Assembly: GCA_023128195.1 (NCBI GenBank)
Contig: JAGMEL010000195.1
Location: 1 to 9,097 of the forward strand
DNA length: 9,097 bases
Reading direction: 5' to 3'
DNA from: Caldifarciminota bacterium
GTDB lineage: Bacteria; Hydrothermota; Tepidihabitantia; SM23-42
Part shown: positions 4,397-9,097 of the stretch, piece after piece
How positions within the stretch are numbered: the first letter of the stretch is position 1
Layout: the number at the start of each line of letters is the position of its first letter
The notes under the pieces: generated by a model
Seen by the model: the letters and a program-made list of their open reading frames with translations, nothing else
Told to the model about the DNA's origin: nothing
Databases searched by the model: none
Translations under genes and position numbers: made by a program

Positions 4397-5365
4397 ATGC
4401 TGGAAGACATAAATGTTGCGGTGATTGGCGTTGGAAATATGGGTAGACATCATGCCCGTGTCTATGCTGAGATTGAAGGCGTGAATCTTGTTGCTGTTGC
4501 CGACCGCAACAAACATATCGGACAGAAGATTGCGCGAAAATTTAATTGTAGATATTACAGTGATTTTTTAAAACTGATTAATTCTGAGAAAATAGACGCT
4601 GCAACAATTGCAGTTCCCACATCCCTGCATAAAAATGTCGCAATCGCCTGTATTGATAAGCAGATACCAATATTGATTGAAAAACCAATTGCCGAATCTA
4701 TACAATCGGCTCAAAAAATTATCAATAAAAGCAAAAAAAATAATATTGCTGTTTGTATAGGCCATATTGAAAGATATAATCCTGTTGTTCAGGAATTGAA
4801 GAAACTCATAAAGCAAAATAGATTTGGCAGAATAATTTCAATAAATAGTAAAAGGGTTGGTTTATATCCACCCCGGGTAAGTGATGTTGATGTAATAATC
4901 GATCTGGCTGTTCATGATATCGATGTGTGCAATTTTTTACTGGAAAAAGAACCAAAGAGTATTTATGCACAGGCAGGAAAGGCACTCAACAGCAAAAGGA
5001 TTGACTATGGTGATATTTTTCTGGATTATAATGGCGTTAACGTTTTGTTACAGGTTAACTGGATAACACCGGTAAAGGTGAGGGAATTGACTCTAACCGG
5101 GATAAAGGGTTATGCAGAGTTGAGTTATTTAAATCAAACACTTAGAATTTATAAAAAAGGTCATGGGGAAGATGTTGATATAATTAATATTGAGGAGATA
5201 AATTTGAGAAAGGAAGAACCGTTAAAAAGAGAACTTCAGAATTTTGTTGAATTTATTAAAACTAAAAAAGGTGATGTAGTAAATGCCGAGGCAGGACTTT
5301 TATCGCTCAAAGTGGCGCTAAAAGCCATTAATTCTCATGAAATACACAGGGTTGTTAAGTTATAG
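4397..5365 (+). CDS. Gfo/Idh/MocA-family sugar-nucleotide dehydrogenase (UDP-GlcNAc 3-dehydrogenase-like)
   Basis: A 322-residue NAD(P)-dependent oxidoreductase. The N-terminal Rossmann fold shows G11-V-G-N-M-G16 and an acidic D36 after the second strand (VAVADRN), which favours NAD. E95-K96-P97 is the family's conserved lysine motif, GHIERYNP (122-129) is characteristic, and D169-x3-H173-D174-x-D176 holds the likely catalytic histidine. Length is normal. The GHIERYNP and DLAVHDIDV wording resembles UDP-N-acetylglucosamine 3-dehydrogenases, which make a 3-keto sugar for later amination; substrate identity is inferred, and other UDP-sugars are possible. It is the first gene of a three-gene operon whose next member transfers sugar phosphate to a lipid, so it probably supplies or modifies that sugar nucleotide. 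The gap to the next ATG is only 6 bp. Confidence 0.85.
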   Translation: MLEDINVAVIGVGNMGRHHARVYAEIEGVNLVAVADRNKHIGQKIARKFNCRYYSDFLKLINSEKIDAATIAVPTSLHKNVAIACIDKQIPILIEKPIAESIQSAQKIINKSKKNNIAVCIGHIERYNPVVQELKKLIKQNRFGRIISINSKRVGLYPPRVSDVDVIIDLAVHDIDVCNFLLEKEPKSIYAQAGKALNSKRIDYGDIFLDYNGVNVLLQVNWITPVKVRELTLTGIKGYAELSYLNQTLRIYKKGHGEDVDIINIEEINLRKEEPLKRELQNFVEFIKTKKGDVVNAEAGLLSLKVALKAINSHEIHRVVKL

Positions 5366-5371
5366 AAATTC

Positions 5372-6010
5372 ATGAAAGAACCATTTTCAAAAAGATTTTT
5401 TGATATTTTTCTATCAATTATTGGATTGATACTCTCTTCCTGGTTATGGGTATTAATCTGGATTGCAATTATCATTGAAGATGGGTTTCCTGTTTTTTTT
5501 AGACACAAACGCATTGGAAAGCATGGAAAACTTTTTAATTCTATGAAATTTCGCTCAATGATAAAACACACATTGAACGAAAAAGTCAATTACCAGGCAA
5601 TTGAAAATGATCCCAGGATTACGCGGGTCGGCAGGTTCTTAAGAAAAACTGCCATAGATGAATTGCCGCAACTATTGAATATTTTTTTTGGTGAAATGAG
5701 TTTTGTTGGTCCCAGGGCGCTTCTACCTTCTGAGATTGAAGCCTGTAGCAATGGTAAATGTATTCATATTTATGATATACCGGGTTATGAAAAAAGGATT
5801 GAAGTCAGACCCGGTCTTACCGGTATTGCCCAGGTTTATGCGCCGCGTGATATAACACGAAGGCACAAATTCAAATATGATTTACTCTATATCAAAAAGA
5901 TGAATATATTCCTGGATATAAAACTTATTCTGTTGTCATTTCTTGTGACCTTTAAAGGTAGATGGGAAAAACGCGGTTTGAAACTTACGATGTTAGAAAA
6001 AACAAAATAG
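5372..6010 (+). CDS. Small monotopic phosphoglycosyl transferase (PglC/WcaJ-like)
   Basis: 212 residues, the usual length of stand-alone bacterial sugar transferases that start glycan synthesis on undecaprenyl phosphate (or another polyprenyl phosphate). It shows KRFFD (7-11), one membrane helix (about 12-34), KFRSM (59-63), the catalytic dyad D96-E97 in IDELPQL, VGPR (112-115) and RPGLTG (146-151). It is clearly paralogous to the transferase part of the gene at 2208: long identical stretches such as MSFVGPRALLP and RRHKFKYDLLYI occur in both, but the VanZ domains are absent. The helix-breaking Ser-Pro of the family reads W24-L25. It sits 6 bp after the dehydrogenase and 6 bp before the flavoprotein, and has no clear Shine-Dalgarno sequence, so translation is probably coupled. 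The sugar cannot be read from the sequence. Confidence 0.92.
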   Translation: MKEPFSKRFFDIFLSIIGLILSSWLWVLIWIAIIIEDGFPVFFRHKRIGKHGKLFNSMKFRSMIKHTLNEKVNYQAIENDPRITRVGRFLRKTAIDELPQLLNIFFGEMSFVGPRALLPSEIEACSNGKCIHIYDIPGYEKRIEVRPGLTGIAQVYAPRDITRRHKFKYDLLYIKKMNIFLDIKLILLSFLVTFKGRWEKRGLKLTMLEKTK

Positions 6011-6016
6011 AATAAA

Positions 6017-7159
6017 ATGAGGAAGAAATATGACGTGGTTGTAGTAGGTGCTGGACCAATTGGTTCGTATACTGCATATCAATTAGCAGATAAAGGATTT
6101 GATGTTTGCCTGCTTGATGAAAAAGAGAATATTGGTGAAGATGTTATTTGTGCCGGTGTAATTGGTAAGGACGCATTTAAGCGATATGATTTACCAAGCA
6201 AATCTATTTTATCGCGGATAGATTCTGCGACCTTTATCTCGCCATCTGGTCAACGATTGGAATATGAACCTCAGGATGTTTTTGCATATGTGCTCAGTCG
6301 TAATATTCTTGACAAAGGTATTTTGAAATTAGCTAAGAAGATTGGGGCTGATGTCATTTTGAAACAGAAAGTAAAAGACATTAAGGAAAATTCCGGTTAT
6401 TACACTATAGTTTGTAATAAGAAAAAATATCATGCAAAGACTGTAGTTCTTGCTACAGGAATTAATTATGAACTTCATTCTAAAATAGGAATGAGTAAAC
6501 CACCAAAGTTTCTTTACGGCTCCCAGATTGAAATACCAATATCCTTTTCACAATCAAACATTCAAATACATATAGGACATAAATTCGTTCCCGGTTCATT
6601 TGGTTGGGTTATTCCAGCGGGCGATAACTCATCGAGGATTGGCGTTATTGTGAATAGAAAAGGTAGAATATGGCTTGAGAGAATGCTCGAACAAAGGTTG
6701 AATTTTTCAGTTAAAAAACTTAACAAAGATGAATTAAAACTAAAACCAATTGCCTACGGTCCGATTAAAAAGAGTGTCAAGGGAAATATTCTTGCAATCG
6801 GTGAGGCTGCAGGTCAGGTCAAAACGACTACGGGTGGAGCAATCTTTTATGGCTTATTATGTTCTGAAATAGCTGTAGATAAATTAAGTAAAACAATTAA
6901 AAATGGTTGTAGTCTGAATGATTATGAATTAGCCTGGCGCAGTGCATTAGCTTCTGAACTCGATATTGGTAAACGTCTGAGAAAAATCGCACTTACACTG
7001 GATGATGAAAAAATTGAAAAGCTATTCACATTTGTTAAAAAAAACCGGTTCTGGGTACAATTACTTGTTCCCAGAATTGACTTTGATTATCATTCAAATT
7101 TAATATTTTTCTGTTTGAAGAGTTTTGGTTCCCTGATGAAAATACCTAAAAGATGGTAG
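6017..7159 (+). CDS. Geranylgeranyl-reductase-family FAD-dependent oxidoreductase
   Basis: A 380-residue flavoprotein. It has an N-terminal dinucleotide-binding GAGPIGS (11-17), LDEKENIGEDVICAG (33-47) with C45 where archaeal prenyl reductases carry their conserved cysteine motif, FGWVIP (195-200), and the second FAD motif G262-E-A-A-G266 followed by QVKTTTGGAI (267-276). This layout is that of the geranylgeranyl reductase family, whose members saturate isoprenoid chains of lipids or carriers; related flavoprotein hydroxylases share the fold. The usual GDAAG Asp is Glu here. The C-terminal 60 residues contain a hydrophobic patch (about 345-370) that could bind the membrane. As the last gene of the operon with a phosphoglycosyl transferase, it may reduce the polyprenyl carrier; this is inference. 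No Shine-Dalgarno sequence is evident and no terminator follows clearly. Confidence 0.8.
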   Translation: MRKKYDVVVVGAGPIGSYTAYQLADKGFDVCLLDEKENIGEDVICAGVIGKDAFKRYDLPSKSILSRIDSATFISPSGQRLEYEPQDVFAYVLSRNILDKGILKLAKKIGADVILKQKVKDIKENSGYYTIVCNKKKYHAKTVVLATGINYELHSKIGMSKPPKFLYGSQIEIPISFSQSNIQIHIGHKFVPGSFGWVIPAGDNSSRIGVIVNRKGRIWLERMLEQRLNFSVKKLNKDELKLKPIAYGPIKKSVKGNILAIGEAAGQVKTTTGGAIFYGLLCSEIAVDKLSKTIKNGCSLNDYELAWRSALASELDIGKRLRKIALTLDDEKIEKLFTFVKKNRFWVQLLVPRIDFDYHSNLIFFCLKSFGSLMKIPKRW

Positions 7160-7186
7160 ATAGAAGATGAAAGATAATACCTGATC

Positions 7187-7221
7187 TCAAGAACCAAGCT
7201 CCAAGAACCAAGAGGCAAGAT
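7187..7221. repeat. Heptamer tandem array 3 (CCAAGAA type)
   Basis: Five 7-bp units in register: TCAAGAA, CCAAGCT, CCAAGAA, CCAAGAG, GCAAGAT. The last four are nearly repeated at 7373-7400. The array begins 27 bp after the flavoprotein stop. Confidence 0.82.
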
Positions 7222-7372
7222 GACATGCTTCGCTGTAATTGAACACTGCCTCTCGAAAAACTCGAGACCTTGGCGTGCGAGAATTGAATATGAAACGGTG
7301 AATCGGGGAAACGGAGATACGGAGACCTTTGAAGACAAGGGAAATGGGAGATAAGGAGACCTGGAGACAAAA
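7222..7372. other. Spacer with GGAGAC-type words and a short hairpin
   Basis: No gene is seen. CATGCTTCGCTG (7224-7235) recurs at 369-380. TCTCG 7251-7255 and CGAGA 7263-7267 can form a small hairpin. ACGGAGAT and ACGGAGAC are adjacent at 7312-7327, and further GGAGAC words at 7355 and 7363 echo the cluster near 4003-4042. The sequence looks like a mosaic of dispersed repeat words rather than decayed coding sequence. Confidence 0.55.
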
Positions 7373-7421
7373 ACAAGCTCCAAAAACCAAGAGGCAAGAA
7401 ACAAGAAGAAAGAAGCAATAA
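7373..7421. repeat. Heptamer tandem array 4 (CCAAGAG/GCAAGAA type)
   Basis: Seven 7-bp units in register: ACAAGCT, CCAAAAA, CCAAGAG, GCAAGAA, ACAAGAA, GAAAGAA, GCAATAA, and the A-rich 7422-7435 may be two more decayed units. It is the same family as the arrays at 4056, 4171 and 7187. Confidence 0.8.
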
Positions 7422-7448
7422 AACCAAAGAAACAAAAAATATGTGTTC

Positions 7449-7521
7449 TGTGTTCTCTGCGAATTTTTGCGCCCTTTGCGGTTGCAAATAAATTTATCCC
7501 GTAGTTCGATAGAACAGCGGG
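7449..7521. other. TTTGCG-type short repeats and a CCCG hairpin in spacer
   Basis: Three GCG-ending words (CTCTGCG, TTTTTGCG, CCTTTGCG) follow one another at 7455-7480. Next comes a hairpin: CCCG 7498-7501 and GTTC 7504-7507 pair with GAAC 7512-7515 and CGGG 7518-7521, with a 2x2 internal loop. The function is unknown. From 7522 to 7574 only A-rich sequence is seen. Confidence 0.5.
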
Positions 7522-7574
7522 GCCAAACAAACTAAAAAAACTAAAGAAACCAAATAAACGCTATTAATAATCTA

Positions 7575-7637
7575 ATCGAGTATCGAGTATCTAGTATCGA
7601 GTATCGAATATCGAGCATCTAGCATCGAGTATCGAGC
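7575..7637. repeat. Heptamer tandem array 5 (ATCGAGT, nine units)
   Basis: Nine consecutive 7-bp units from 7575: ATCGAGT (five units end in T, including ATCTAGT and ATCGAAT variants), alternating with ATCGAGC and ATCTAGC. The consensus differs from the CAAGAAG family, yet the period is again exactly seven. The array ends 29 bp before the -35 box of the dihydrolipoamide dehydrogenase gene. Confidence 0.92.
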
Positions 7638-7665
7638 TTAGAGCCATCATTTGTCGATTCCGACA

Positions 7666-7693
7666 TTGACATTTAGGCTCAAGTCCGTATAAT
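7666..7693 (+). promoter_or_regulatory. Consensus sigma70 promoter giving a leaderless mRNA
   Basis: TTGACA 7666-7671, a 16-bp spacer, then TATAAT 7688-7693; both boxes are perfect matches to consensus. Six bases separate TATAAT from the ATG at 7700, so the normal start point falls on or next to the A of the start codon. No room exists for a Shine-Dalgarno sequence. Confidence 0.88.
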
Positions 7694-7699
7694 GAATCC

Positions 7700-9091
7700 A
7701 TGAATAAGAAATACGATGTAATAGTCATTGGTGCGGGTCCCGGGGGATATCCGTGTGGGATTAGGCTTGGTCAGTTAAACAAAAAAGTATTGGTTATAGA
7801 GGCAAAATATCTGGGTGGTTTATGCCTTAATCAGGGCTGTATTCCAACAAAAGCACTGAGTTATGCCTGTGAAATGACTGATAATTTCAAAAAAGCAAAA
7901 AGAATGGGTTTTAATATTGAGTTTCATGGTTTTGATATAAATATCATGAGAAATTGGAAACAAGGTATTGTTAAGAGATTAAGAACTGGTATAGAATTTC
8001 TGTTTAAGTCAAATAATATTGAATGGAAACAGGGATTTGCTAAAGTGATTTCTGAACACCGTGTTCAGGTTGAAAAAACTGGAGATAAGCAAATATTTGA
8101 AACTGAATATATTGTAATTGCTACGGGAACTGATGTTGCTCCTTTGCCAGGACTTGATTTTGATGGGAAATTCATTATTAATACTGATCATGCCCTTGAG
8201 TTGAAAGATGTGGCTCGAGACCTTCTTGTGATAGGAGCAGGTGCTTCTGGTCTTGAAATGGCGACTATTTATGCGCGTCTGGGAAGTAAGGTGACGGTCG
8301 TTGAAATGATGGAACAGATTCTACCCGGTATGGAAACAGAATTGTGCGAAAGTCTCTGTAAAATCCTTAAGAAGTCGGGAATTTCGATATATCTTAATTC
8401 CCAGGTTATTGGCAACGAGATTATAAATAACCGGCTTGAGACTATAATAAAAAGACCTGAAGGAGAATCAAAAGAAATTTTCGACAAAATACTCGTTACA
8501 GTTGGACGAGGTCCTCAAGAGGAAGCATTTAAAGATATTGGTATTAAAACAGATAAGAAAGGCTTTATAATTGTTGATAATAATTTAAGAACTAATATAA
8601 AAAACATTTTTGCAATTGGTGATATTATAGGTGCACCATTATTAGCACATAAGGCAACAAAGCAGGGTATTGAAGTTGCCGAAATAATAAGCGGTTCTAA
8701 ACAAAATGTACAAATCAAAACAATCCCTTTATGTGTATTTACAATCCCTCCTTTATCATCAGTCGGTTTGACAGAAAAACTGGCATTAGATAAAGGATAT
8801 AAAGTAAAAGTTGGTAGATTCCCATATCGTGCTTCTGGTAAGGCTCTGGCAATGGGGGAGAGCCAGGGATTAGTTAAAATTGTGGGTGATGAAAATGGTA
8901 AATTACTTGGTTTACATATACTGGGTGCTGAATCATCAAGCCTTATTGCAGAGGGTATTATTGCTATTGATAAAGGGTTATCAGTAAGTGATCTTACCGA
9001 ATCAATACATCCCCATCCAAGTTTAACCGAAATAATCCACGAAGCCGCAGAAAATTTCTACAAAAAAGCAATACACGTAGTGAATAAGTAG
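7700..9091 (+). CDS. lpdA: Dihydrolipoamide dehydrogenase (E3 subunit)
   Basis: A 463-residue FAD-dependent pyridine nucleotide-disulfide oxidoreductase that reoxidises dihydrolipoamide with NAD+ in 2-oxoacid dehydrogenase complexes or the glycine cleavage system. FAD-binding GAGPGG (11-16) is followed by the redox-active disulfide C42-L-N-Q-G-C47 (the usual motif has V before G), then the NAD-binding GAGASGLEMA around residue 180, the second FAD motif AIGDI around residue 315, and the C-terminal active-site H439 and E444 in HPHPSLTE. Length is standard and the protein looks complete. Translation probably begins on a leaderless transcript, because consensus promoter boxes end 6 nt before the ATG. 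No lipoyl or E2 genes are visible; an ATG at 9094 may open the next gene beyond the edge. Confidence 0.95.
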   Translation: MNKKYDVIVIGAGPGGYPCGIRLGQLNKKVLVIEAKYLGGLCLNQGCIPTKALSYACEMTDNFKKAKRMGFNIEFHGFDINIMRNWKQGIVKRLRTGIEFLFKSNNIEWKQGFAKVISEHRVQVEKTGDKQIFETEYIVIATGTDVAPLPGLDFDGKFIINTDHALELKDVARDLLVIGAGASGLEMATIYARLGSKVTVVEMMEQILPGMETELCESLCKILKKSGISIYLNSQVIGNEIINNRLETIIKRPEGESKEIFDKILVTVGRGPQEEAFKDIGIKTDKKGFIIVDNNLRTNIKNIFAIGDIIGAPLLAHKATKQGIEVAEIISGSKQNVQIKTIPLCVFTIPPLSSVGLTEKLALDKGYKVKVGRFPYRASGKALAMGESQGLVKIVGDENGKLLGLHILGAESSSLIAEGIIAIDKGLSVSDLTESIHPHPSLTEIIHEAAENFYKKAIHVVNK

Positions 9092-9097
9092 CAATGT

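Noticed and set aside
7090..7530. Three overlapping minus-strand open frames in different frames
   Set aside because: All three frames look alike because the underlying repeat has a period of seven, so each frame gives the same low-complexity hydrophobic text; they overlap the end of a real gene.
7575..7637. CRISPR array
   Set aside because: The unit is 7 bp with no spacers; it is a simple tandem repeat and no cas gene is present.

Overview
AT-rich bacterial DNA with short, mostly plus-strand operons. Repeat-laden spacers separate them. The proteins point to no well-known genus. The combination of bacterial-type promoters, a geranylgeranyl-reductase-like flavoprotein, small phosphoglycosyl transferases and word-like 7-bp tandem repeats fits an uncultured candidate-phylum bacterium (for example the WOR-3 or Omnitrophota type). 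That placement is an inference from style, not from a marker gene.

Layout. 1-65 holds the 3' tail of a truncated gene, followed by a 40-bp near-perfect palindrome. 110-643 has no convincing ORF but several hairpins. 644-1121 is a two-gene RelE/YafQ-like toxin-antitoxin module. 1297-2020 is a second two-gene module, a minimal nucleotidyltransferase (MNT) plus a HEPN-domain protein. It starts at a promoter just after one terminator and ends at a strong terminator. 2208-3986 encodes an unusual fusion: a monotopic phosphoglycosyl transferase followed by two VanZ-like membrane domains. 3987-4396 is a repeat-rich spacer whose end looks like an attenuator or terminator butted against a promoter. 4397-7159 is a tight three-gene operon with 6-bp gaps: a Gfo/Idh/MocA sugar-nucleotide dehydrogenase, a second phosphoglycosyl transferase closely related to the first, and a geranylgeranyl-reductase-family flavoprotein. 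7160-7699 is another repeat-rich spacer. 7700-9091 encodes dihydrolipoamide dehydrogenase.

How it fits together. The central genes look like the membrane-initiation part of a surface glycan pathway. The dehydrogenase would modify a nucleotide sugar, the transferases would load a sugar phosphate onto a polyprenyl phosphate carrier, and the reductase-like flavoprotein might saturate that carrier. This last role is inferred only from neighbourhood and family. The two toxin-antitoxin-like pairs and the repeats mark the left half and the spacers as accessory, plastic DNA.

Two regulatory themes recur. A 23-bp block (G, T8, then ATTCAACTATTGAC) joins a terminator U-tract to the -35 box of the next gene at two loci, with a partial third copy. 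Several genes also start about 6-8 nt downstream of a good -10 box, which implies leaderless mRNAs; 7700 is the clearest case, with consensus TTGACA and TATAAT.
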